A program made the position numbers and the translations under genes. Below are positions 28,401-35,782 of a stretch of DNA of 64,000 bases, piece after piece. The stretch is taken from contig NZ_JAQBOF010000038.1 of assembly GCF_028288185.1 (NCBI RefSeq), positions 17,434-81,433 of the forward strand. Reading direction: 5' to 3'. Position 1 is the stretch's first letter. The number at the start of each line of letters is the position of its first letter. Source of the DNA: Mucilaginibacter sp. (lineage in GTDB: Bacteria; Bacteroidota; Bacteroidia; Sphingobacteriales; Sphingobacteriaceae). The notes beneath the pieces are model-generated. The model was not told where the DNA came from. It made no database searches and saw only the letters and a list, made by a program, of their open reading frames with translations.

Positions 28401-29905
28401 TCAAGGCTACCTCTTCCGTCAAACTTTATGTTTTTATCGTTTATGGTTAGTTTGGCATCTATTTTTTTGCCGGAATACGTACCATTTACGGCTATGTTTT
28501 TATAGTCGTAATTTTTAAAATTCAAATAGGCAATGTTGGCGCTTACATTTTCATTAAGATTTTTCATCGCGTTGCCGCTGCCTTTAATATTGGCTTTAAA
28601 TGTTGTGCGGCCTATTGTGGTATCGCCTATTAAACTACCCAGGTTAAAATCATAAGCATCAACCGTACCGCTATAGCTTGGCGTACCTGCTTTGTTTGTT
28701 TTAAGTTTAATGTCAGGGTCAAACCTGCCCAGCTGTGTTTTAAACGTGCCCGATGCAGCGAAATCGTTTTGCAGGCCCTTGAACTTCCCGGTGAAGTTTA
28801 CGTTGCCAAACTTGCCAATAATAACGGGAGCAACAGCTTTCGGGTCGCCGGTAAAGTGGCTGTATAAATAGTCAAGGTCTTTTTTATTGGTGGCTATCTG
28901 GTCAAATTTCAAATCGAGGAATGTTTTATCCCAATGTGGCAATCCTTTTAAATTAAAATTGCCTTTAACAAAGGTGGCCTGCCCTGCAGTAATGGTAAGG
29001 TTGGTGGCCTTTAAGTTATTTACCACGCCCTGTATACGGCCATCAATACCTAACTCAAAATTTATTTTTTCAAGTCCGCTGGTAAAAAGCGCAATGTCTG
29101 TTGATGAAATATGCGATGACCTAAAGTTGCCATCCATATATATTTTGCTGGTAAAGTCGCTAAAATCTTTAAACGCCTTAAACTTCATGTCCAAACTGTT
29201 TTTAATGATAGACCGTGGGGTTTCAATAAATAAGTGCTGTGCCAGTATTCGGTTCGAGTCTATAGTAGTAACAGCTGTGTAGTCTTTTAAATAAAACCCA
29301 CCTTTTTCTTTTAAGGTTAAATGCTGCACATTGCCCATAAATAGGTGATGGTACAGATCCATATTATTAACTACTACACTAAAATTATGTACATCCAGAT
29401 CATCAAAGTTTATCCCGTTAACCTTGTCGTGTTTTTTTAGATCCTTAAAGCGGAAATGGAAATTATTGATAACCGATTTCTCAAACTTTAAGGTCCAGGG
29501 TTTGCCGGGTATTACTTTTTTGGTGGTATCTTTTGACTTTAAACTATCTAATATAAACTGTAGGTTAGTAACTCTATTTACATAATCTTTAAGATAGATA
29601 GAACCATTATCTAATTGAATTAAAGCAAAATCTATCTTGCGATCGCTGATACTGCTAAAAAGTGAGAATCCATTAAGTTCAACAGTAAGTTTAGGGGCGC
29701 GGACTAACGTATCACGTTGCTTATCCAGCACATAAAAATCCTCTAATACAACTGATGTAAAAGGCTTAATATATAAGCTCTTTACGTTAACCTCTGTACC
29801 TAATTTTTTCGACAGATAAGCCGTAACCTTTTTTGCCGCCCAGGTTTGTACCGGCTTGTACTGAAACAACAGCAACAATATGCTCGCTGCCAGTAGCAGG
29901 AACAA
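25409..29905 (-). CDS. tamB: TamB-like translocation and assembly / lipid-transport protein (AsmA-like, DUF490 C-terminus)
   Basis: Encodes about 1500 residues. An N-terminal hydrophobic anchor (FLLLAASILLLLFQ) leads into a very long series of beta-strands (hundreds of residues of alternating polar and apolar type, such as LDVHNFSVVVNNMDLYHH) that builds a periplasm-spanning groove. The C-terminal TamB domain is recognised from FLITSGKFEFTAKNFIS, IRWTGNPSNAEINLHAIYEVRA and TARYSYRVLNTTLNV. Family members bridge inner and outer membranes to move phospholipids or assist TamA. The coordinate given starts at a TTG (29905), but the anchor continues in frame for 12 codons upstream to an ATT at 29941 with no ATG/GTG/TTG, so the real start is unsettled. 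It is divergent from tsaD. Confidence 0.9.
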   Translation of the reverse strand: MFLLLAASILLLLFQYKPVQTWAAKKVTAYLSKKLGTEVNVKSLYIKPFTSVVLEDFYVLDKQRDTLVRAPKLTVELNGFSLFSSISDRKIDFALIQLDNGSIYLKDYVNRVTNLQFILDSLKSKDTTKKVIPGKPWTLKFEKSVINNFHFRFKDLKKHDKVNGINFDDLDVHNFSVVVNNMDLYHHLFMGNVQHLTLKEKGGFYLKDYTAVTTIDSNRILAQHLFIETPRSIIKNSLDMKFKAFKDFSDFTSKIYMDGNFRSSHISSTDIALFTSGLEKINFELGIDGRIQGVVNNLKATNLTITAGQATFVKGNFNLKGLPHWDKTFLDLKFDQIATNKKDLDYLYSHFTGDPKAVAPVIIGKFGNVNFTGKFKGLQNDFAASGTFKTQLGRFDPDIKLKTNKAGTPSYSGTVDAYDFNLGSLIGDTTIGRTTFKANIKGSGNAMKNLNENVSANIAYLNFKNYDYKNIAVNGTYSGKKIDAKLTINDKNIKFDGRGSLDLNPTLPVYNFSANVQDANLHTLKLIKDTIVISAQIKTKFSGNNLKNFEGNILLSPIRIIDPRNNYLLDSVYLSATGKGDSRLIAIQSDAIDGSIKGRYDLATLPSYFKTIAKKYIPSLQADITPPKPQNFELNLKIKNLDPLTAIFLPDLKIPEQGTFIGKFNSVDKTASINGYIKTIVYKKIVFHDFILDESTSDNYLGINLSLKQIDLSKNLFIKNIDITNFINKDSLKFNVKLADKDAANQLDLYGLVKFGRDTTAKLMLLPSDIILEHQKWRLQEQVRIRLLDGKTQVEGFELSNGLQLARIDGFISDNPADKLKLSFSKFSMGTLDELTKASDIKLSGTMNGDVLFSSILKSPGIDAHLNIDSFKMNKTMVGNIKVVSNLDNERSRANVNINILNRGLETLNIRGAYYLGKGTDDKLDFDVKMTQTEAIIFEPFVKSLVTNLTGTVSTNLKLTGSLAKPELNGDIALVNTGVTINYLKTSYTANDKLSVNNSVININSLVLKDAHGGEGTATGKVDLNNLSNPTLDVDLKATNLMALNTAFKDNHLYFGTAYATGDFKFAGPVDNMNINIKATTQAGTVFNIPLNTSTTVSDYDFIKFVSHKDTTGLHVDKIKAFNGVTLNLELSVDEKSIVKITTDYGVLTGSGQAKNLNLRINSLGDFDMFGDFLITSGKFEFTAKNFISKNFSVTQGGTIRWTGNPSNAEINLHAIYEVRATTKPLYAAAGFADGKSGNAGNVTELVQAELIITKSLIHPDINFNLNFPTNPSIKDDLATYLADANNRNQQALSVIVTRNFASGGNNNITNQVLGTASSAVSEFAFNKLNSIIAQSNISHFDFNIRSFNDASASLKFLNNRLLINGSLFNNTGSNTLFNNSTTLLNSNFNDLTKDFETSYLIRPDGTLTARYSYRVLNTTLNVIDQLAPQYVNGLGLVYQRDFDTFGEFIRNMFMSRRKRAPVTPLATPTGTPLSPGNTTTTTPLTPTQPAKKDEDDN

Positions 29906-30080
29906 TACTATACTTAGGGCTATTTTTAGTACTTTTTTAATAACTTTGTGCTTTAATTATGGATTTATTGAATTACAGAATTATTGAATGCTTTATGTAT
30001 TCATAATAACCGGTAAATCAATAACTCATTTAGTTCAATATTGATTTGCTGATTGTTAAATTTTGTTGGTTTACCCATAT

Positions 30081-30128
30081 AATTCAATAATTCAATAACT
30101 CAATAACTCAATAACTCAATAATTCAAT
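30081..30128 (+). repeat. Six tandem 8-bp units abutting the tsaD start codon
   Basis: Exactly 48 bases made of six octamers: AATTCAAT twice, AACTCAAT three times, AATTCAAT once. The last unit ends at the base before the tsaD ATG at 30129. No G occurs in the tract. A related word occurs inverted upstream (about 29966-29989), where it would be in the tamB leader. Confidence 0.95.
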
Positions 30129-31133
30129 ATGCCGCTCGTAATTTTAGCCATCGAATCTTCATGTGATGACACCTCTGCCGCGGTATGTGTTGATGGTGTG
30201 ATGTTAAGCAATGTTATTGCCAACCAATCCATACACGAAGCTTACGGAGGTGTTGTTCCTGAGCTTGCCTCAAGGGTTCATCAGCAAAATATAGTTCCGG
30301 CTGTACAACAAGCATTAATAAACGCAAAAGTAAGCAAAAATGCTGTTGATGCGGTAGCTTTTACACGCGGCCCCGGACTTTTAGGATCTTTACTGGTTGG
30401 CGTATCATTCGCTAAGGCTTTTGCACTGGCAAAAAACATTCCAATTATCGAAGTTAACCACATGCAGGCGCATGTACTGGCACATTTTATCGGCGACAGG
30501 AAACCATCGTTCCCGTTTTTATGCCTTACCGTATCTGGCGGGCACACGCAGGTTGTAATGGTGAAAGACTATTTTGATATGGAAGTAGTGGGCCAAACCC
30601 TGGATGATGCCGCAGGCGAAGCGATGGATAAAACCAGTAAGATATTAGGTTTACCATACCCGGGCGGCCCGTTAATTGATAAACACGCGCGTTTGGGTAA
30701 CCCCGATGCATATAAATTCCCCGAACCGCAGATACCCAATTTTGATTTTAGCTTTAGCGGGTTAAAAACTTCTATCCTTTATTTTATTCGGGATAACGTA
30801 GCGCTTAACTCCAACTTTATTGCCGAAAATTTAAATGATATTTGTGCATCGGTTGAAAAACGAATAGTTACCATATTACTGAACAAGCTTAAAAAAGCGG
30901 CAGATTTTTATGGGATAAAGGACATAGCTTTGGCAGGTGGGGTATCAGCCAACACCGGTTTGCGCCAGGGCCTGCAGCAAATGGGCGATAAAAACGGCTG
31001 GAACTGTTTTATCCCCGAAATGCAATACTGTACAGATAATGCCGCCATGATAGCCATAGTCGGTTACCATAAATATTTAAAAGGCGAGTTTGCCAAACAA
31101 AATATAGCACCGTTGGCAAGAATGCCATTTTGA
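30129..31133 (+). CDS. tsaD: tRNA N6-adenosine threonylcarbamoyltransferase
   Basis: Encodes 334 residues and attaches the threonylcarbamoyl group from threonylcarbamoyl-AMP to A37 of tRNAs that read ANN codons; it acts with TsaB and TsaE, which are not encoded here. The ASKHA fold signatures are present: ILAIESSCDDTSAAV at the start, iron-binding H111 and H115 in NHMQAHVLAH, SGGHTQ, then YPGGPLIDKHA and AGGVSANTGL. Length and motifs are normal, and the gene is essential in most bacteria. The ATG directly follows six 8-bp repeats, which may affect its translation. It is divergent from tamB. Confidence 0.97.
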   Translation: MPLVILAIESSCDDTSAAVCVDGVMLSNVIANQSIHEAYGGVVPELASRVHQQNIVPAVQQALINAKVSKNAVDAVAFTRGPGLLGSLLVGVSFAKAFALAKNIPIIEVNHMQAHVLAHFIGDRKPSFPFLCLTVSGGHTQVVMVKDYFDMEVVGQTLDDAAGEAMDKTSKILGLPYPGGPLIDKHARLGNPDAYKFPEPQIPNFDFSFSGLKTSILYFIRDNVALNSNFIAENLNDICASVEKRIVTILLNKLKKAADFYGIKDIALAGGVSANTGLRQGLQQMGDKNGWNCFIPEMQYCTDNAAMIAIVGYHKYLKGEFAKQNIAPLARMPF

Positions 31134-31134
31134 T

Positions 31135-31263
31135 AATGAGTGAAATGAGTGAGTTTTGAATGAGTGAATGTTTAATCTCACTATTGCAAGACCCTCGCCG
31201 CTCAAAAAATAAAAACAATTAATAATTCGCTCATTAAAAATAACATTCAATAATTCACTCATT
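31135..31263. repeat. Inverted octamer words around the tsaD / small-ORF gap
   Basis: AATGAGTG occurs at 31135-31142, 31144-31151 and 31159-31166, just after the tsaD stop. Its reverse complement CACTCATT occurs at 31256-31263, with a one-base variant (CGCTCATT) at 31228-31235, just before the next start codon at 31267. If transcribed together they can pair into a long hairpin. Confidence 0.8.
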
Positions 31264-31266
31264 AAA

Positions 31267-31482
31267 ATGACCGCTCCCTCAATTATATTCTGGACAATCT
31301 TCGTACTGCCGATGGTGGCATTTTTAATTTGGTTAATGCGCCAGGACAAACGCAAGGGATGGATAGGATTAGTTGTATTGGCTATTACTGTTATTGGGGC
31401 TATAGTTTATACCATTATTAAAAATGATGGTAAGCCTACAGAGAAGGACACTATTCAAACAACTCAGCAGCCAGGCTCTTAA
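31267..31482 (+). CDS. Small two-pass membrane protein
   Basis: Encodes 71 residues: two hydrophobic segments (about 5-24, PSIIFWTIFVLPMVAFLIWL, and about 32-52, WIGLVVLAITVIGAIVY) joined by a short basic loop (RQDKRKG), then a polar tail. The positive loop suggests it stays inside, giving an N-out, C-out hairpin. I recognise no family. Its last 32 bases overlap tail-to-tail with the polysaccharide deacetylase gene on the other strand. It is 133 bases downstream of tsaD with repeated words in the gap. The amphipathic design makes it likely to be a real gene, and its function is unknown. Confidence 0.65.
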   Translation: MTAPSIIFWTIFVLPMVAFLIWLMRQDKRKGWIGLVVLAITVIGAIVYTIIKNDGKPTEKDTIQTTQQPGS

Positions 31483-32086
31483 ATTCATACCCCTCTTTAC
31501 TCCAATACTCCATCGCCTTTGGTAAGGCATACTCCAATCGGTCAAATGCTTTCAAGCTATCATGGAAAAGGACAATATCGCCATTGGTAGTGTTTTTTAT
31601 AACATTATCCAGGCACTGTTCGGGTTTTAGGTTGATATCGAAATCGCCGCTTAAAACGTTCCACATGATGAGTTGTAGATTGGGTTTAGCTTCTTTCAGT
31701 AATTTTGTTTGCGATCTTTTTATCCGTCCATAAGGTGGGCGGAATAAGTTGCCGCCAATTAATTCATCCGCCAGTAAAAAATTATCAAGGTAGGTTTTAT
31801 CATCAGTTTTCCATCCTTTAAGGTGGTTATAGGTATGATTACCTATAACATGGCCATCTGCTTTTACCTGTTCAAATATGTCAGGATGCTTGCGTATATT
31901 GTCGCCAATACAAAAAAAGGTGGCTTTGGCATGGTACTGTTTTAAAATATTTAATATAAATGGTGTAACAATAGGTATAGGTCCGTCGTCAAAAGTGAGA
32001 TAAATGCAACGGTTAGCCTTGTTTACATCCCACGTTAGTTGGGGATATAGCTTTTTAAGCAGCCAGGGAGTTTTAACCAGGTACAT
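31451..32086 (-). CDS. Polysaccharide deacetylase (NodB-homology, CE4 family)
   Basis: Encodes 211 residues. All five CE4 motifs can be read: TFDDGP (catalytic base and first metal Asp), HTYNH (two metal His), RPPYG, an SGDFD motif near the DxW position, and VLFHDS (catalytic His). The protein would remove N- or O-acetyl groups from peptidoglycan or another amino-sugar polymer, using zinc or a similar metal. There is no clear signal peptide, only a short hydrophobic, basic N-terminus (MYLVKTPWLLKKLYP), so it may be cytosolic or peripherally attached. It is divergent from the TolC gene, and its leader contains an inverted copy of the words found in the TolC leader. Confidence 0.93.
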   Translation of the reverse strand: MYLVKTPWLLKKLYPQLTWDVNKANRCIYLTFDDGPIPIVTPFILNILKQYHAKATFFCIGDNIRKHPDIFEQVKADGHVIGNHTYNHLKGWKTDDKTYLDNFLLADELIGGNLFRPPYGRIKRSQTKLLKEAKPNLQLIMWNVLSGDFDINLKPEQCLDNVIKNTTNGDIVLFHDSLKAFDRLEYALPKAMEYWSKEGYEFKSLAAELFE

Positions 32087-32102
32087 TTTGGATAGGAGCT
32101 TT

Positions 32103-32188
32103 AGACGTGAGATATGAGAAAAGAGTTATTAACTATAATTTTATTTGTAAACAACCAAATCTAACATCTCAAATCTAACATCTCAAAT
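32103..32188. repeat. 14-bp direct repeats before the TolC gene, with an inverted copy
   Basis: CAATCTAACATCT-type words: CAAATCTAACATCT repeats at 32156-32169 and 32170-32183, and the first five bases recur at 32184-32188, six bases from the TolC ATG. A variant in inverted orientation lies at 32103-32119 (14 of 17 positions match the reverse complement), just upstream of the divergent deacetylase start. The TolC-side tract has no G. Confidence 0.8.
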
Positions 32189-32193
32189 AATTG

Positions 32194-33642
32194 ATGAATA
32201 AGTTTATGACACAATTTATATTTAAACGGTTAACTATGTTAAGCCTGCTGCTTACTATACTGGTAAGCTTCACCGCAAAAGCGCAGGAGAAAATAACCCT
32301 GCAAATGGCGGTAGATCGCGCGTTGGCAAACAACCTAACCATTAAACAAGCCCAGGTTAACGAAGCCATTGGCACTGCCGACTTGCAACAATCTAAAAAT
32401 AACATGCTGCCTAGTTTAAATGCAAATACATCGGGTGGGTATAACTTTGGTCGTAGCCAGGTAGCGGGTTCGTTTACCTATACTTCATCAACATCATTAA
32501 ATATTAATGGTAATGCACAATTACAGCTTACTGTTTATCAAGGCGGTATATTGCGTAACCAAATTATACAAAACAGGCTATTGCTTGATCTTAACAAAAG
32601 TCAAACAGCTAAAGTTAAAAACGACTTAGTATTAAGCGTTGTAACTGACTACCTGCAAATATTAACTAACCAGGATTTGGTTACTGCTGCTAAACAACAA
32701 ATTGATATTGCCAGCCAGAACTTAGATAAATCAAATATTAGCTTTAAAGTAGGTAACCAAACACTGGCTGATCTGTCGCAGGCTAAAGCGCAGGTATCAA
32801 CCGCCAATCTAAATTTAACTACAGCGCAGAACCAGCTTGACTTATCTGTATTGATACTGAAACAGTATATGGAAATGAACCCGTATACCGAGATTACGGT
32901 TGAACGCCCGGACATTAGCAAGCTTACCGATATTAAAACAGTATATGATGCTAACGAGGTAGTTAAAACCGCATTAGGTGTTAACCCAGATATTCGCTTG
33001 GCCGAAACGCAGCAAAAAACTTATGAGCAGGCCATCAGGATAGCTAAGGGATATTTTTATCCAACAGTTAGTTTGTATGGAGGTTTAGCATCCAGTTATT
33101 CAGATCGTTTAAATCAAAGTGTTATTGGCCAAACAGCTATTACCCAACAAATAGGTATAGTACAGGCTACCAACCAGGCGGTTGTAACTGCTTATAATCA
33201 GCCGATATATGGGCCATATTCTGCGTTTAGCCAGATTAGCGATAACTTTAACCAATCAATAGGATTAAGCGTGCAGATCCCCATCTTCAACCGGTTTAAT
33301 ACCCGTACAGTAGTGCATAAAGCCGAGTTGAACTATAAGAACGCGCAATTGAGCACCCAGATTGCTAAAAACAATTTAAGTAAAACCATTATACAAGCGG
33401 TGCTTGACCTGCAATCTGCCGAAAAACAATATCAATCGGCTACGCAAACCTTCGAGGCTAATAAAGACGCTTTGAATGTAACCAAACAGCGCTATGACGT
33501 AGGCCTGGTAAACTCGCTGGATTATAATACCGCGGTTACCAATTTTAACAAATCACAAAACGACATGATCGAGGCTAAATACAGCGTCGTTTTCAGAAGC
33601 AAAATAATTGACTATTACCTGGGTAACACCATAACACTTTAA
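32194..33642 (+). CDS. TolC-family outer-membrane efflux protein
   Basis: Encodes 482 residues from the ATG at 32194 (an in-frame TTG precedes it by one codon). A signal peptide runs to about residue 30 (SLLLTILVSFTAKAQ). The two-fold repeat of the outer-membrane efflux family is visible: ITLQMAVDRALANNLTIKQAQ, long helices (about 145-225 and 370-470), and conserved LNLTTAQNQLDLSVLILKQY and RYDVGLVNSLDYNTAVTNFN. It would form the trimeric outer-membrane duct and a periplasmic coiled-coil tunnel. The membrane-fusion gene begins 14 bases after its stop, so the two form an export pair. The inner-membrane partner is not adjacent. Confidence 0.94.
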   Translation: MNKFMTQFIFKRLTMLSLLLTILVSFTAKAQEKITLQMAVDRALANNLTIKQAQVNEAIGTADLQQSKNNMLPSLNANTSGGYNFGRSQVAGSFTYTSSTSLNINGNAQLQLTVYQGGILRNQIIQNRLLLDLNKSQTAKVKNDLVLSVVTDYLQILTNQDLVTAAKQQIDIASQNLDKSNISFKVGNQTLADLSQAKAQVSTANLNLTTAQNQLDLSVLILKQYMEMNPYTEITVERPDISKLTDIKTVYDANEVVKTALGVNPDIRLAETQQKTYEQAIRIAKGYFYPTVSLYGGLASSYSDRLNQSVIGQTAITQQIGIVQATNQAVVTAYNQPIYGPYSAFSQISDNFNQSIGLSVQIPIFNRFNTRTVVHKAELNYKNAQLSTQIAKNNLSKTIIQAVLDLQSAEKQYQSATQTFEANKDALNVTKQRYDVGLVNSLDYNTAVTNFNKSQNDMIEAKYSVVFRSKIIDYYLGNTITL

Positions 33643-33656
33643 TATCCTGAACCATC

Positions 33657-35000
33657 ATGGGAAAAACTACAAAATATATCCTTATAGCACTTGGCGTACT
33701 GGTTGTACTGCTGATAATAGGTAAAGCTACAGGCCTAATTGGTAAATCTGATAAAACGCAGGTTGCCACAGAAAAATCTGCTGTGCGCGATATCAATGAA
33801 ACCGTATCCGCCAGCGGCAAAATAAAACCGCATGTTGAAGTAAAAATAAGCCCAGAAGTATCAGGCGAGGTGGTTGAGCTGCCAATTAAAGAGGGCGATG
33901 TGGTTAAAAAAGGTCAGCTGCTTTGTAAGATACGTCCTGACATTTTAAAGTCGGGCTATGAGCGTGCGGTTGCATCATATAACTCGCAAAAAGCCAGTGT
34001 TGGTAATTCAAGCCAAATGCTAAAGCAAGCCGAAGCTACCTTTACTAACCAGTCTGCAATTTACAAACGCAGTAAAGATCTTTATGATAATAAAGTACTT
34101 ACCGCTGCTGAGTTTGGCAATGCTAAAGCCAGCTACGAAGGTGCAAAAGCATCGTTAGAAGCAGCTAAGCAAAATGTAATAGGATCTACTTATGGCTTGG
34201 CGCAATCATCAGCAACGGTTAAAGAAGCGCAGGACAACTTATATAAGACAACCATCTATTCGCCGGTTGATGGGGTGGTTTCTAAACTATCAATAGAAAA
34301 AGGCGAACGTGTTTTAGGTACTGCCCAATTTGCAGGTACAGAGATCATGACCATATCAGACCTGAGCCAGATGGATGTAAACGTTGATGTGAATGAAAAC
34401 GATATTAACCGCATAGTAGTTGGCGACTCGTCAAAAATTGAGGTGGATGCCTTTTTAGGTAAAAAGTTTAAAGGTGTAGTTACAGAGATAGGCAGTTCGG
34501 CAAATGTGGTAGGTACCACTGCCGACCAGGTTACCAACTTTACAGTTAAGGTTAGGATAGATCCAAAATCATATGTAGATCTGCTTAAAAAAACTACGGA
34601 TAATCCATCACCTTTTCGTCCGGGATTAACCGCTACGGTTGATATTAATACCAATCATACCCAAGCATTGGCGGTACCTATACAATCGGTTACTACCCGT
34701 GATGAGAAGAAGACTGACATGAATGGCCCTAAAAAAGACAATGCTAAAGTTGTTAAAACAGCAAACAACGCACCTACTAAAGAATACGTATTTGTGTACA
34801 ACGCAGGCAAAGTTAAACAGGTACAGGTAACTACCGGTATACAGGATGATATGTACATACAGATATTAACCGGCCTTAAAGCAGGAGATGAGATAGTATC
34901 TGCCCCTTACCCAGCCATATCTAAGACGCTAAAGGATGGCGATTTGGTAGAGAAGGTAGACAAGTCAAAACTGTTTACAGATAATAAGGATGGTAAGTAG
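33657..35000 (+). CDS. Membrane-fusion (periplasmic adaptor) protein, HlyD/MacA type
   Basis: Encodes 447 residues. One N-terminal transmembrane segment (about 6-26, ILIALGVLVVLLIIGKAT) anchors it in the inner membrane. The lipoyl half-motif GEVVELPIKEGDVVKKGQLL and its partner (TTIYSPVDGVVSKLSIEKGE) flank a helical hairpin (about 95-190). A beta-barrel (about 230-330) and a membrane-proximal C-terminal domain follow. It joins an inner-membrane pump to the TolC protein encoded 14 bases upstream. MacA-type adaptors normally sit next to a MacB permease; here the next gene is frr, so the pump is likely elsewhere or is the ABC protein at 35783. Confidence 0.93.
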   Translation: MGKTTKYILIALGVLVVLLIIGKATGLIGKSDKTQVATEKSAVRDINETVSASGKIKPHVEVKISPEVSGEVVELPIKEGDVVKKGQLLCKIRPDILKSGYERAVASYNSQKASVGNSSQMLKQAEATFTNQSAIYKRSKDLYDNKVLTAAEFGNAKASYEGAKASLEAAKQNVIGSTYGLAQSSATVKEAQDNLYKTTIYSPVDGVVSKLSIEKGERVLGTAQFAGTEIMTISDLSQMDVNVDVNENDINRIVVGDSSKIEVDAFLGKKFKGVVTEIGSSANVVGTTADQVTNFTVKVRIDPKSYVDLLKKTTDNPSPFRPGLTATVDINTNHTQALAVPIQSVTTRDEKKTDMNGPKKDNAKVVKTANNAPTKEYVFVYNAGKVKQVQVTTGIQDDMYIQILTGLKAGDEIVSAPYPAISKTLKDGDLVEKVDKSKLFTDNKDGK

Positions 35001-35113
35001 ACTATCGTAGCGAGTACAATATGCAAATTTAAAAACATTGATGGCTTAGAATTGCTTAATCCATGGGCCGAAGATAATGGCAAACCACTATAAGGCTATT
35101 TCATAGATTTTAC

Positions 35114-35121
35114 TATTTTTG
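35114..35121 (+). promoter_or_regulatory. Bacteroidota -7 box upstream of frr
   Basis: TATTTTTG, an exact TAnnTTTG match, 16 bases before the frr ATG, implying a very short leader. The -33 element is weak. Confidence 0.55.
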
Positions 35122-35137
35122 TCAAAAATATAAAGCA

Positions 35138-35701
35138 ATGAGCGAACTCATTAAGAAACAAGTAACTGATGCTAAGGCTGCAATGGACAGGGCAATTGAC
35201 CATGCAGACGGCGAATTAAATAAGATACGTGCTGGCAAGGCAAGCCCATCTATGCTGGATGATGTGTATGTTGATTACTATGGCACCGCAACTCCGCTAA
35301 GCCAGGTAGGTACGGTTAACACTCCCGATGCGCGTACGATTGTGGTACAGCCCTGGGAAAAATCATTATTAAGCGCTATTGAAAAAGCTATTATGGAGGC
35401 TAACCTCGGTGTTAATCCTCAAAATGATGGTGTTATCATCCGCATAAATGTACCGCCTTTAACGGAAGAGCGCAGACGTGATTTGGCTAAGAAAGCCAAA
35501 GGCGAGGCCGAGAACGGTAAAATAGCTATCCGTAACGTACGTAAGGATGCTAATGAGAAAATACGCAAACTAAAAGCCGAAGGTGTGTCAGAAGACGAAA
35601 TGAAAGCCGGCGAAGCCGAGATACAAAAGCTGACCGATGCCTATATTGTTAAGGTAGATCAACTATCTGAAGCTAAAGAAAAAGATATAATGACGGTTTA
35701 A
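35138..35701 (+). CDS. frr: Ribosome recycling factor
   Basis: Encodes 187 residues. With EF-G it splits the post-termination ribosome so subunits can be reused. The signature ELNKIRAGKASPSMLDDV, then VNTPDARTIVVQPWEKSLL, IRINVPPLTEERRRDLAKKAK, and the C-terminal three-helix arm with IRNVRKDANEKIRKLK are all in place, so the assignment is certain. In many bacteria frr follows pyrH and tsf; here it is alone, with its own promoter-like box 16 bases upstream and a terminator right after it, so it is a monocistronic unit. Confidence 0.98.
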   Translation: MSELIKKQVTDAKAAMDRAIDHADGELNKIRAGKASPSMLDDVYVDYYGTATPLSQVGTVNTPDARTIVVQPWEKSLLSAIEKAIMEANLGVNPQNDGVIIRINVPPLTEERRRDLAKKAKGEAENGKIAIRNVRKDANEKIRKLKAEGVSEDEMKAGEAEIQKLTDAYIVKVDQLSEAKEKDIMTV

Positions 35702-35721
35702 TTTAACCTGATTGTCAAATT

Positions 35722-35757
35722 AAAGGGAATGAGCTACTTAGCCGTTCCCTTTTTTTA
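35722..35757 (+). terminator. Terminator after frr
   Basis: Stem AAAGGGAA (35722-35729) / TTCCCTTT (35745-35752), extended inside by GCT/AGC pairs, followed by a T-run to 35756. It lies 20 bases past the frr stop. Confidence 0.8.
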
Positions 35758-35763
35758 TTTTTG
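35756..35763 (+). promoter_or_regulatory. Bacteroidota -7 box upstream of the ABC exporter
   Basis: TATTTTTG starts at the end of the frr terminator T-run and lies 19 bases before the ABC gene ATG, so the exporter would be transcribed from its own promoter. Confidence 0.5.
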
Positions 35764-35782
35764 GCTAAAATCAAATTACTAA

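Noticed and set aside
30081..30128. CRISPR-like array
   Set aside because: Units are 8 bp and directly adjacent, with no spacers, so it is a microsatellite.
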